The notes beneath the pieces were generated by a model, which saw only the letters and a program-made list of their open reading frames with translations, was not told where the DNA came from and did not search any database. Below are positions 1 through 8,989 of a DNA stretch of 64,000 nucleotides, one piece after another. Position 1 is the first letter of the stretch; each line of letters begins with the position of its first letter. The position numbers were made by a program, and so were the translations under genes. The DNA is taken from assembly GCA_008690995.1 (NCBI GenBank), contig VRMN01000011.1:248001-312000 (forward strand), given 5' to 3'. Source of the stretch: Porphyridium purpureum. Its lineage: Eukaryota > Rhodophyta > Bangiophyceae > Porphyridiales > Porphyridiaceae.

Positions 1-1272
1 GTGGCGCGGCGGCTCGGTTTGAATGTTGCTGCGATTGGGCATGTTGGAAACGATACACTTGGACAGATACTGACGTCACAACTTCATGAGCATGGCATCA
101 ATGCCAAGCATCTGGTCGTCTCGCCTACCCAGTCGACTGCGGCGTGCGCGATCATAACGGATGAGGATGGAAATCATACATTTATTGCTTCCAACGAGCG
201 CCCGACCGCGATTTACTCGGATCTGACGGCAATCGATCCACGTACCCAAGAGCATCACGTACCTTCTGAGTTCAGAAGCGCCTTGCAGGCGGCCCGTGCG
301 TTGCTGATCGATGGCTATGCACTTGATGATCTCACGTTTCCGTTGCTCGCAGGTTGCGTCCAAATCGCAAAGCAAAATGGTGCCCTGCTGATTTTCGATC
401 CTCAGGCGACCACGCGCCATTTGGCACAGACCAACCGCCCTCTCTTGGACTACATGTGCTCTAATGCCAGCATTTTGTCCCTCACCATGGAAGAGGCAGA
501 AGATCTGGTCCTCTACGCAGGCGAGGTGGTCTCACGAACACCGTCGGCACGCGCACCAACAATTGCGCGCGCACGTGATCTGTGCTCCCTTTTGTCAGGC
601 AAGTTTCCATCGACGCAGTACATTCTCATCAAATGCGGCGCGGAAGGTTCTTGCGGACTGCAATGCTCAGCGAAGCCCGCGGCGGCTGAACACGCCGTTT
701 TCGTGCACGGGATCGAGCTCGGTGACCGTTTCGTGGACTCGACCGGCGCAGGCGACAGCTTCGTAGCTGCATTCATAGCGGGCCTGCTCCACAACGGACT
801 TGCACCTCTGGAAAATTTGCTGGCCCTCGCGAACGCTGCAGGTGCGGCGACATGTACGGCACGCGGCGCAGGGCCCAACTGCGCGACTTTCGAAGCAGTT
901 GCGGCCTTTCTTCCGGAGAAACTCTCTGAGTCTTTAAACGCCCAGCCCAAAGACCAATACCAAAACCAACCTCACTGCGTGCTGCACGTGACTCTGGAGT
1001 GTCCGGACGCCGTGGAGTCTGCATTTCTCAAGTTGGCCAACGAGCTGGCCGTCCACTCGCGCAAAGAGGTCGGATGCATTTCGTACTCGTTCGCTCGAAG
1101 TTGCGACAACCCGCGCCACTTCATGGTCGTCGAGCGGTTTGCGAGCGTTGAGGCTCTCGACGTCCACTCGAATTCAGAACATTTCAAGCGCATTGTGCCG
1201 CGTTTTGAGGAGCTGGGTGTGCGCACGCTTTCGGCACAAAAAGGCGTCGTCGTCTTAGAAGCGGAAAAATAA
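1..1272 (+). CDS. PfkB-family sugar kinase fused to a C-terminal ABM domain (5' partial)
   Basis: The frame is open from the window edge, so the true start and the usual N-terminal glycine-rich PfkB segment lie upstream. The ribokinase/PfkB fold is shown by the C-terminal signature DSTGAGDSFVAAFIAGLL near residues 246-263, which carries the anion hole and catalytic Asp; the family phosphorylates sugars or nucleosides with ATP. After a short linker, roughly the last 100 residues (from about residue 325) read as an antibiotic-biosynthesis-monooxygenase-type (ABM, dimeric alpha/beta barrel) domain: HCVLHVTLECPDAVESAF, then EVGCISYSFARS, then a FMVVERFASVEALDVH stretch. The linker is Asn/Gln-rich. 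The substrate cannot be read from the sequence. The fusion is continuous in one frame with no sign of an intron. The kinase call is secure; the ABM call rests on the pattern of a conserved E-x-G-C-x-x-Y segment followed by a W/H-rich helix. Confidence 0.8.
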   Translation: MARRLGLNVAAIGHVGNDTLGQILTSQLHEHGINAKHLVVSPTQSTAACAIITDEDGNHTFIASNERPTAIYSDLTAIDPRTQEHHVPSEFRSALQAARALLIDGYALDDLTFPLLAGCVQIAKQNGALLIFDPQATTRHLAQTNRPLLDYMCSNASILSLTMEEAEDLVLYAGEVVSRTPSARAPTIARARDLCSLLSGKFPSTQYILIKCGAEGSCGLQCSAKPAAAEHAVFVHGIELGDRFVDSTGAGDSFVAAFIAGLLHNGLAPLENLLALANAAGAATCTARGAGPNCATFEAVAAFLPEKLSESLNAQPKDQYQNQPHCVLHVTLECPDAVESAFLKLANELAVHSRKEVGCISYSFARSCDNPRHFMVVERFASVEALDVHSNSEHFKRIVPRFEELGVRTLSAQKGVVVLEAEK

Positions 1273-1358
1273 ATGCAGGCAAGTTTTACATTGGGAGACG
1301 ATAGTTGGACAGTCAGTTCCGAAGTTCTCTGTGCGGGAGGGAGACACACAAAAGTAGC

Positions 1359-2420
1359 ATGGCTCCCACAGGGTTAGGATCGAACTCCGGAAGTACGGAG
1401 TCATTGTCTTTGGCGCACAGTCTCTTGGCACCCGAGGAGGGCTACGGCTCCGATTCCGGTTCTGCCTCTGGCTCTGGCTCCGGCTCCGGGGTTAAAGTCG
1501 CCCCAGGGGCTGCGGCAGTCGACGAAACCCCTTTGAACGTTCAAGCGTACCGTCGCATTCGAGTCGTACGAGTCGGTGCGCGCGCGGATGCGAACACGGC
1601 GAAATGGTGTCTATATTTATGCGAAGGGGGCGATCAGCTTTCGATTCTGGTGGCGAATCTGCCGATTGTAGTTTCGGAGGCAGCAATCAAGGTGGCACTC
1701 CAGCACTATGTGCCTGTTGCGTCGGTCTCTATTGTACCGGCCCGCGGTGAGGTCAATGAAGTTGCGACTACACAGTCGGCTCTGGTGCGATTTGACAGCA
1801 CCTCGGCGTGCAAAAAGTTGTTTACACTGGGCAACGTTGACCATCTGGCGCGCCTCCTGGATGACAACGAGCGTCTAGGTAGCGCTCGTTCTGGCAACCT
1901 TGATGACGATACAGGTGAAGAAAATAGAGAATCTGCCGCTGCAGCACAGGGCGTCGGAGTCTTGGCACCTTGGCTTCAAGTAAGTGCTCGTGGACCCGAG
2001 AATTGGCTGCTCACAAGAGTCGAGAAAAAGCCGGACCTGCAGTGGTCTCCAGATCAACTAAAATTCTGGGCCGACAGGCAGGCGGCATCGTACGACGATC
2101 GAATGGAACAGCAGCGTCTGGCAAGGGAGCGCCAGCGCGGTGTGGTCGACGCGGACGGCTTCATCATGGTGATGGATCGCAGCAAGTCCAAGAAAAGTGC
2201 TGCGTCTGAAGCGGCACGGATTGCAGGTCAGACACAGCCGACAGCAGAGTCTTTCGAAAAGCGAAAGAAACCGAGCCGCGCTAAGTTGGCGGCGGCAGAT
2301 GATTTCTATGGCCTGAAACACAAGACCGGAAAACGGCGCAGGTTGGCCGACTTGCAAGATGAGTTCAAGCGGGATGCTGAAAAAGTAAACATAGCGAAGC
2401 AGACACGCCAGCGGCGATAA
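1359..2420 (+). CDS. RRP7: RRP7-like ribosomal RNA-processing protein
   Basis: A 353-residue protein resembling RRP7/RRP7A, a nucleolar factor of 40S (small-subunit processome) assembly. The C-terminus is diagnostic: DADGFIMVM, then a basic stretch, then AADDFYGLKHKTGKRRRL and LQDEFKRDAEKVN, matching the family pattern of a D-x-D/E-G-F/W segment followed by F-Y-x-(Q/H)-x-x-x-x-(K/R) and an L-x-x-x-F-x-x-D helix. An RRM-like region lies around residues 75-170 (LSILVANLPIVVSEAAIKVAL). The N-terminus holds a Ser/Gly repeat tract (GSDSGSASGSGSGSG). The frame continues 5' to a TTG at 1305, but the first ATG is at 1359 in good context (AGC ATG G), so I start there. It lies 86 bases after the kinase stop on the same strand and ends 179 bases from the convergent CstF77 gene. 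Confidence 0.85.
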   Translation: MAPTGLGSNSGSTESLSLAHSLLAPEEGYGSDSGSASGSGSGSGVKVAPGAAAVDETPLNVQAYRRIRVVRVGARADANTAKWCLYLCEGGDQLSILVANLPIVVSEAAIKVALQHYVPVASVSIVPARGEVNEVATTQSALVRFDSTSACKKLFTLGNVDHLARLLDDNERLGSARSGNLDDDTGEENRESAAAAQGVGVLAPWLQVSARGPENWLLTRVEKKPDLQWSPDQLKFWADRQAASYDDRMEQQRLARERQRGVVDADGFIMVMDRSKSKKSAASEAARIAGQTQPTAESFEKRKKPSRAKLAAADDFYGLKHKTGKRRRLADLQDEFKRDAEKVNIAKQTRQRR

Positions 2421-2599
2421 TCAGGCTTTCTTTTTGACGATGCCGAGCGTACGAAACTGTGACTTCACTGAACTATTTAGTATCGAGATGATCCTGCCGT
2501 TTCAAGCGGGTCTTTGAATAAGTTTACTGCGGGGGGTGGCCCCTCGGTCCAGAGTCACAGGAACGCTCCTGCTGCGTGGGCCCGCAAATTTGCGAAACG

Positions 2600-4786
2600 T
2601 TACGAAGGCTTTCGGCTCTGCTTAACGGCCTGCCGTTGACGAAATACGTCAATACTTGGGGCATTTGCTCGCGAAGACCACTCTCGGTCCGTCGCATTTT
2701 CCCCGGCTATTTTAGAAGGAGCTTCTTTTTTGACCTTCTTAATCTCTGACTCCTCACCATCCTCATCGTCTTCGTCTCGGTCGCTCTTTCGTTTACGCTT
2801 CGCAGCCTGAGACGAAATAATACCTCGCTTGATCATTTCCTGGCCCGTAGGTGTGTCGGCAAGGGTATCCGGAACGGAGCGGAGCAGTTCCAGCATCACC
2901 TCCAAATCTGGAGCTGCCTTGCTCAGCGCACTTGCTGGGACTGCGGCAGACATACGCTTCAACGCTTCGTCAAAGTCCAGCTCTTCAGGCTCAACGGCCG
3001 CTGCGGTCTTGCCGCCTTCTCTTCCTCGGCCAGATTTGGCTCCGCCTGGTAAGGCCCCTCCTTGAACGGGCCTCGCCACGGCCACATTCTCACTTCGGCG
3101 TAGTAGGATCTCTGCCTTTTCGTCTTCTGTGACGGGTTCCAGATCAAAAACGGTGCATTGCTTCAAAGCCATATCTACAGGGGAGGGAAGGTACATCGAC
3201 AGGTCTTTCTCTTCTGCTGCCGCCTCCTTTGCCTCTTTCGTGGCCGACCCAATTTTGGACGTCCGAGAGGGCCTCTCGTCGTTAGAGCCCATTAGTACAC
3301 TCACCATGCGGCGTTGTGCGTTGACCCTAGAGTCCAAGTCGCCAAAATGGGTTTCAAACTCGATATACTTTTGCCATAAGTCTATCACGGACCTGTCCTT
3401 GCGCGGAAGGGACTCTAGTACCCGTTGGAAAAAGCTGCCTAGCTTTTCCGAGTTGTTGCACCGCCACAAAAAGTCAGTGTACTGAAGCAGAAACGGCACA
3501 CACTGACTAAATCGCTTCATTCCTAGCTCGAAGATATTTTCCGCGACCTGGTGCTGCTTATTGCGGTGAACTTCAATCCACGCAGCCTCCGCATATGCCT
3601 CCCATCCGACCTCGGCGCGTCGAGCATCCAAAAATACTTTTCTGGCCGCCTCTATGCCGTCGTTGCGGCGGACAAACTGCATGTACTTCGCAAACAGCAG
3701 AGTGCGATTCATCCGGCCACGCTGAATCGCTCTCTCCAGGCTCTCTGAGTACAGAGCACGCGTGACGTTGCTTCTGCCAATGAGCTCATAATAATCCCCG
3801 GCAAATACGGTTATAAGCTCCGAGTATGGCAGTGCGTACAGCGCACGCTTGAGAAGTGTCGCAACACGCTCATTATTTCCGACGTCGATCTCGTACTGCA
3901 CCGCATCCACCCACATGTCCGGGTATCGATACAAGACAGCAAGCGCTTGCTCATAGGCATAGCTGACGCGGGAGTTGAGGTCCTTGGGGTCGAGGCCAGA
4001 AAGGTTTGAGCGTTCTCCCGCAATGTACTTGCGCCAAAGACCCGCCTGTTCCTCTTCGTCAGTATGGCCTCTAGGAGGAGCAGCCAGCGTATTGAGAAGT
4101 AGTCCATCACGTCGATTATGCCGTGCACGAACCTCTGCCCTAGCTTCGTAGTACTTTGGTTGCAACTGCGCAATCAGGCCACGGGCCAACTCTTTGTTTG
4201 CAGACATGTTTTCAAAGGTCTGATAAGCCTTCCAAATTTCTTCCAGGCTATGAATAGGGGCCTGAACTGCACGTTGATACACTCTCCGGAGCGTATCACG
4301 TTTGGCCTGCTCCTCAGCCTGGTTTGACGTAGGTGTGTTTTCGATAAACGCAATATAGTCTGCCCAGATCGGGCGTGCGGCCATGTCGATGCCGATATGG
4401 GCAAGCGCCTCTTCAAAAGCACGGATAATCTGCGTGGGCTCATTCACCAGATCCTTAATGAATGTGACGTAATAGCGCCACAAATCGATGGACGTCGACG
4501 CAAACTCTACGCCGCGCCGCATGATGCTGACGGCAAGATCCTTCTGGTTGGCCTTGACCGCATGCTCACCGTACTGCCGCCACTGGCGCCCCGCGGTGGG
4601 GTACTGCCTGAGAAAGATTTCGTACGCGTCGACGACCGACTGCGACCACGGCTGGCCCATGACCGCGTTGAGCTTTGTGACCCACGCATCGCCATCCCAC
4701 TCGTCCTCGGGCGGCACCAGCGGCAGGGCCGGCTCCTGCGCTCTACCGCCGCCCCCGTTCTCCTTGGACTTCCTTCTGGACCCCAT
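2600..4786 (-). CDS. CSTF3: CstF77 / Rna14-like cleavage stimulation factor subunit 3
   Basis: A 728-residue HAT-repeat protein. CstF77 scaffolds the cleavage stimulation factor that directs 3'-end cleavage and polyadenylation of pre-mRNA in the nucleus. HAT repeats run from about residue 45 to 510: WRQYGEHAVKANQKDLAV, then DLWRYYVTFIKD, WADYIAFIENTP, WVDAVQYEIDVGN, WEAYAEAAWIEVHRNK and LWQKYIEFETHFGD show the spaced W..Y / E pattern. The N-terminal motif WVTKLNAVMGQPWSQSV matches the start of the HAT-N domain. The C-terminal third is low complexity and ends in a basic-acidic tail (KRKRKSDRDEDDEDGEESE). The frame stays open upstream to a TTG at 5164 without an ATG; the ATG at 4786 (MGSRRKSKENGG) gives the normal family N-terminus. 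One exon only. Convergent with the RRP7 gene. Confidence 0.9.
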   Translation of the reverse strand: MGSRRKSKENGGGGRAQEPALPLVPPEDEWDGDAWVTKLNAVMGQPWSQSVVDAYEIFLRQYPTAGRQWRQYGEHAVKANQKDLAVSIMRRGVEFASTSIDLWRYYVTFIKDLVNEPTQIIRAFEEALAHIGIDMAARPIWADYIAFIENTPTSNQAEEQAKRDTLRRVYQRAVQAPIHSLEEIWKAYQTFENMSANKELARGLIAQLQPKYYEARAEVRARHNRRDGLLLNTLAAPPRGHTDEEEQAGLWRKYIAGERSNLSGLDPKDLNSRVSYAYEQALAVLYRYPDMWVDAVQYEIDVGNNERVATLLKRALYALPYSELITVFAGDYYELIGRSNVTRALYSESLERAIQRGRMNRTLLFAKYMQFVRRNDGIEAARKVFLDARRAEVGWEAYAEAAWIEVHRNKQHQVAENIFELGMKRFSQCVPFLLQYTDFLWRCNNSEKLGSFFQRVLESLPRKDRSVIDLWQKYIEFETHFGDLDSRVNAQRRMVSVLMGSNDERPSRTSKIGSATKEAKEAAAEEKDLSMYLPSPVDMALKQCTVFDLEPVTEDEKAEILLRRSENVAVARPVQGGALPGGAKSGRGREGGKTAAAVEPEELDFDEALKRMSAAVPASALSKAAPDLEVMLELLRSVPDTLADTPTGQEMIKRGIISSQAAKRKRKSDRDEDDEDGEESEIKKVKKEAPSKIAGENATDREWSSRANAPSIDVFRQRQAVKQSRKPS

Positions 4787-6196
4787 CGTTCCCTTCGCTC
4801 CTCGAACGCTCAAGCCCGGCTTGCCCCAGTCTGGCCTCTCCGCATAGATCGCGGTTGCTGCGAAGGCCGTCGGTGTACTCAAGCGGAAGCGAACGCGCTC
4901 TGGGGAAGTAGGGCGATTTGTTGACGCCAGAAAGTGTCGGAATGCAGCGCGCGCCGAATGAAGTGCGTCTCGGAGTGAGATGTGAGCGACGCGAACCCAT
5001 GCGAGGGACGAAGCTGACGAGAGACTTTCCGGCGAAACCTGTGGCAAAGCCGGCAGCGGCACGGCGCACACGCGCGCTGACAACTGCACGACAGGTGCTC
5101 CGCCGGCGGCTCCAACGCTCAGCAAAGGGAGCAGTCGCAACGGCGCAGATCGCGGCGGGTGCAAAGTCCTTAGTGCTCGAGGTGGCGACAGGCAGCACGA
5201 TTGACTGTGCTTTCTTCGGTGGAGGTTCCCCGTCTGCTGCAGGCGAGGAGAACATGAGAATGCCCGTAGAAATGCGGCACCACTGCACTACCTGACCGCC
5301 GGTGCGCGGGAAAAGGCCAACGGGGAGGCTTGTAACTTTGCGTCGCCAGAGTTCTCCAAGTGCCTCGGAGAAAGGATGCGTCGGCGTGCGAGCGGCATTC
5401 GACGTGCTAACCGAGTGCCAGCAAAATGCAAACGGGAATGTCACGGACACGCAGCACTCGCCTCTTGTGCTTCGAGCGAGCCTTCATTTGTTTATCGCCG
5501 AAGAATGAGATCTGCGTTCCTCAGTCAGCCAAGTTGCGCGAGTACAATGAGTCTGCTTTGGTTCTTTCAGTGCAGACGGAGTCAACGCGCGACTGCCGGC
5601 CAGGATGAATCACAGACTTTGTAAAACGGTATGATCCCCATCCAGCCCTGACCGGGAATCATGCTTGCAATTGGCAGCAGCGCATCACCCAGGATTTTGT
5701 GGTATCTAGAATGGGATGGTGCGCGCCCTGCTGACAGAGTACGTGATACAGCCGTGCGGCTCGCTCAGCGATGAAAGTGAGCATCCTCGGTGTCTTAGTG
5801 TGAGGGCCGGACAGACAGGCAGGCTGTATGTGGCAGTCCGAAAAGAATTCGACTAAGCACTGGAGCACAGACCTGAACAAAGAAAGAAAATCATACATAT
5901 TTCGTCGAGCGCGCGACTCTGACAGTCCGAGTTATGCGAAGAAGGTCCCGCGGCTTGGCAAGGCGAGTCACACGAAGCGGAAGACGGCAGCCACCAAGAC
6001 ATTGCCCGCCGCGCGAAATGAGCCATTCTGTGCTTTCAGCGCACAGCGCGCCAGGGAGATGACGTCGCCGTGGTGTATAACAGTGCTGTCGACGAACAGC
6101 AAGACGCATTAAAGCATTTATTCCAGCCACCGGCGTGCCTTTGTACCGGCAGTGTGCTCCTGTGCGACACCGAGATGCATAACGGTCTCGCTCATT
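4787..6196. other. Intergenic region, 1.4 kb, no supported gene
   Basis: Between the divergent start of CstF77 and the doubtful small ORF at 6197. Open frames here have no family pattern and run through reverse-strand shadows. The 5' part presumably holds the CstF77 promoter and leader. I see no tRNA fold, repeat or transposon remnant. Confidence 0.5.
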
Positions 6197-6496
6197 TCAC
6201 GCGGCCTCGAATTCAGTCTCGTTTGAGAGCATCTCGCCCTCGACGAGCAGCGAGAGCGTAGCGCCGTGCGCGTCGAGCACGAGGAATAAGTTGGCGGTGC
6301 AGGTTCGAACCGCGCGCAATGACAGGTCCGATTCGCCGGTCGCGGCCCGCTTCGCCATTTGCTTTCTCCGAGACTTGCTTATCTTTCGAAAATACTCAAT
6401 GCACGGTGCGTACTCACGCGCGAGCGCCACGGCGCCAGCCCGACTGCTCATGCCGTTCGTCCCGCTGCCAGCGCTCTCTCCACCTCTGTTGCGCAT
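6197..6496 (-). CDS. Doubtful small hypothetical protein (99 aa)
   Basis: A 99-residue frame from an ATG at 6496. The first third is Gly/Ser-rich; the remainder (LAREYAPCIEYFRKISKSRR, then LRAVRTCTANLFLVLDAHGA and an acidic end) has the balanced composition of a real helical protein rather than a GC-rich shadow. I do not recognise the family. A sequence matching the 5' splice consensus (CGC then GTGAGTAC) lies inside it at about 6415, so the true gene could instead be a two-exon one. It would be divergent from the OPR-repeat gene that starts 127 bases away. It may equally be a chance frame in a shared promoter. Confidence 0.3.
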   Translation of the reverse strand: MRNRGGESAGSGTNGMSSRAGAVALAREYAPCIEYFRKISKSRRKQMAKRAATGESDLSLRAVRTCTANLFLVLDAHGATLSLLVEGEMLSNETEFEAA

Positions 6497-6623
6497 CGCA
6501 CTGTACTTGCGGCCCTCGAGCGGTACACCCGCGGTTCCCCGCCCGCCTGCAGCAGCGCGGGCGGCGCAGTAAGCGGCGTAGCTCGGAGAGCGACGCGTGC
6601 AGTCGATACGCGCACGCACAGCC

Positions 6624-8747
6624 ATGCTCGTCATGTACGTAGGGAGCGCTACCTGGTCCGACGGCAGGCAGCTCCATCGCGTGCCCCACGTGGCCAAGTG
6701 TCCGTTGCGGACAGCCTCGCGGCAGCTCGCGCCGCTTCGCGTCGTGCGTACGTGCGTGCACGCGTCCGGCTCGGACGCGCACAGCAGCAGTGTCCCGGCA
6801 AATGCGACCGATAGTGAAGCGGGCGCTGATATGAGCGCCACGGCATCTGCGCGAGTAGCGCTCTTCCGGTTGGAAGATGTAGACGATGAAAATCTTCTCA
6901 ACTCAGATGATGATCTCGACATGGATCTTCTCATGGATGAGGTCGATGCGAACATCAGAAATGCGGAAATGAGGGATCGTGCGGTGAGTCCTGCAGACCG
7001 CCGTAGTCACGCAGACGCCAAAGAAGCCGTCCTTGAGGGTGCGTTGGGTCAAGCGGACGAGGCCAACGCCGAGCCGCAGTGGGACCGCCTGGGCCCTATG
7101 CAAGGCGAGAGCACCTCGACACTGGACCCGGACACCGAGTTGCTGCTGCGCTCGCTAAGTCGTGTTCCGCCAAACCCAGATGAGTTTCCTGCCTATTTTG
7201 AGGTAGTGGAGAAAGCAGTTGAATCCCGCGGGTTTGAAGTCGAGGCCGGTTCGAAACTGCTGCGCCAGCTGACCACTTTCAAGCGCGCCTCTCCTGACCA
7301 CCGGAGAGCAATGCAATCCTTCATGCAGAAATCACGCTTTTGGTCTGCTTGGGTTCGGCGCATGGTCCCTCTGCTGCCAAGAGCAGACCCGATGTCCCTG
7401 GCCTTGATTTTGAACTCCATATCCCACTTGGAAATTCGGGCGCCGCCTGAGCTGATGGAGAATTGGTACAAAGGCGCGACTGATTTGCGCCCGTTTGAAA
7501 TCAAGCCTCTGAGTATGTGTCTGTTGTCACTCGCAAAGCTGGGCCAGCGCCCCAGTGACGAATGGATGGCAACATTTTATCGTGAATTTGTTCGCAAGCG
7601 CGCAGAAATGAGCCCCCGGGCTCTTGGGAACACGATTTGGGCTCTCGCGTCCATGCGCATGAGACCGCCTTCCTTTTTCTTTGACGCTTTCGATGACGCA
7701 TTCGAGAAGAATATCGATCGTATGGACGCGCAAACGCTTTCGAATGCAGCTTGGGCTTACGGCACCCTGCAGCAGCGACCATCCATCGAGTTCCTACGCG
7801 CGTGGTACTCCAGCTTCAGCACAGGCTACGAAATGATGACAGGAAACGCTCTAGCAAACAGCTTATGGGGATTTGCTAAGCTTGACATCATGCCTTCGGA
7901 TGCGTTTATGAGCCGCTGGTTCGAGCGCTTTCAAACGACTGCGTTCCAGTTTAGTGCAATCTCGTTGAATCGAGCGTTGTGGTCGTTCGGAAAGCTCCGA
8001 CTGCAACCAAGTGACGCGTTTCTGACCACGTGGCTTATTGAGTTTGAAAAGAAGGCACCCAATTTTCTTGGGGCTCATCTGTCTCAATCTGTGTGGGCGC
8101 TTGCGCGCCTCGGAATCCGCCCTCGACAGCGTTTTGTCGAGGTGTGGACTGAGCAGTACTTGCGTGCTGTGCAAAAGGAAGGCGGTGCTCTGTCACACTC
8201 AACGTGGAGCAACGCCATTTGGGCTCACGCCAAGTTGATGATCATCCCTTCGCCCAATTTCTTGAAAGCGTTCTACGTTGCGTACTCGGAACAACGTGGC
8301 AGGCACAGCTGGCCGCAGTTGTGCCAGGTACTGTGGTCGTTTGGCAAGCTGAACATCCCGCCGCGAGAGGATTTCCTCTTTGACTGGGAGGACGACTTTC
8401 TTCCGCTGCTTGAAAAGGCGGATGGGCAAGCGTTGTCCAACGTGATATGGACGTTCGCGCGCTTAGATATTGTGCCGAGCGGACGCTTTCTTCGCGCATG
8501 GATGGACACGTTTGAAGGTTCTGTGGACCGTCTGATGGGACAAGAGTGTGCCAATATCTTGTGGGCATGGGCGAAGCTGGACATCTATCCCGGCGACCGC
8601 GCGTGCGACCGCTGGTACCAGCAGTACAAGCTTGCGTGGAAGATGCGCGACAAGTACCCATTCTACCCGGTCCCGGCGCAGAATCTGCGGCGATTCGGCA
8701 TGGAAGCCCTCGCGGACGGCAATCCAAACACAGGCGAGATCATGTAA
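6624..8747 (+). CDS. Plastid-type OPR (octotricopeptide-like) helical-repeat protein
   Basis: A 707-residue protein with a presequence-like N-terminus (first about 70 residues rich in Arg, Ser, Ala and Val), an acidic segment (DVDDENLLNSDDDLDMDLL) and then about eleven tandem repeats of about 36-38 residues from about residue 240 to 680. Repeat cores read as ALGNTIWALASMRMRPPS, TLSNAAWAYGTLQQRPSI, ALANSLWGFAKLDIMPS, SLNRALWSFGKLRLQPS, HLSQSVWALARLGIRP, TWSNAIWAHAKLMIIPS, ALSNVIWTFARLDIVPS and ECANILWAWAKLDIYPGD. The L-x-N-x-(L/I)-W-(A/S)-(F/L/Y)-(A/G)-K/R-L-x-x-x-P pattern is that of OPR/Tbc2-like factors, which bind organelle RNA and control its processing, stability or translation. The upstream frame opens at a GTG (6597); the ATG at 6624 is used, with another at 6633. 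RNA target unknown. A FASTK-like mitochondrial role is an alternative. Confidence 0.75.
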   Translation: MLVMYVGSATWSDGRQLHRVPHVAKCPLRTASRQLAPLRVVRTCVHASGSDAHSSSVPANATDSEAGADMSATASARVALFRLEDVDDENLLNSDDDLDMDLLMDEVDANIRNAEMRDRAVSPADRRSHADAKEAVLEGALGQADEANAEPQWDRLGPMQGESTSTLDPDTELLLRSLSRVPPNPDEFPAYFEVVEKAVESRGFEVEAGSKLLRQLTTFKRASPDHRRAMQSFMQKSRFWSAWVRRMVPLLPRADPMSLALILNSISHLEIRAPPELMENWYKGATDLRPFEIKPLSMCLLSLAKLGQRPSDEWMATFYREFVRKRAEMSPRALGNTIWALASMRMRPPSFFFDAFDDAFEKNIDRMDAQTLSNAAWAYGTLQQRPSIEFLRAWYSSFSTGYEMMTGNALANSLWGFAKLDIMPSDAFMSRWFERFQTTAFQFSAISLNRALWSFGKLRLQPSDAFLTTWLIEFEKKAPNFLGAHLSQSVWALARLGIRPRQRFVEVWTEQYLRAVQKEGGALSHSTWSNAIWAHAKLMIIPSPNFLKAFYVAYSEQRGRHSWPQLCQVLWSFGKLNIPPREDFLFDWEDDFLPLLEKADGQALSNVIWTFARLDIVPSGRFLRAWMDTFEGSVDRLMGQECANILWAWAKLDIYPGDRACDRWYQQYKLAWKMRDKYPFYPVPAQNLRRFGMEALADGNPNTGEIM

Positions 8748-8989
8748 ACCTTATCGTGAATACGCGCGCGCCCTGTCCCTTGTCAGCAGTGCCGCCCTTT
8801 GGCTCCTGGCCCGAGCTGCACGCGCTGCAGCGTCCGAGTGTAAGCCTCATGTACTGTACCCCTGCCGCCAAACGGCGCATCTCGCTGCGTTCCACGCCCA
8901 CCTGGCACACACGGTTGTGCGCCTAGCGGCAGGCTGGGGCGCGACGGGTTCGGACGCCGCGTTCCCACGCCCCCGGGTATGCTGCGTGC

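Noticed and set aside
4743-5450. Minus-strand open frame upstream of and overlapping CstF77 start
   Set aside because: Different frame from the gene and of random composition; the promoter region of CstF77 is a better explanation.
6290-6320. GGTTCGAACC, tRNA T-arm-like (B-box) sequence
   Set aside because: The flanking bases do not form a T stem and no acceptor, D or anticodon arms lie upstream.
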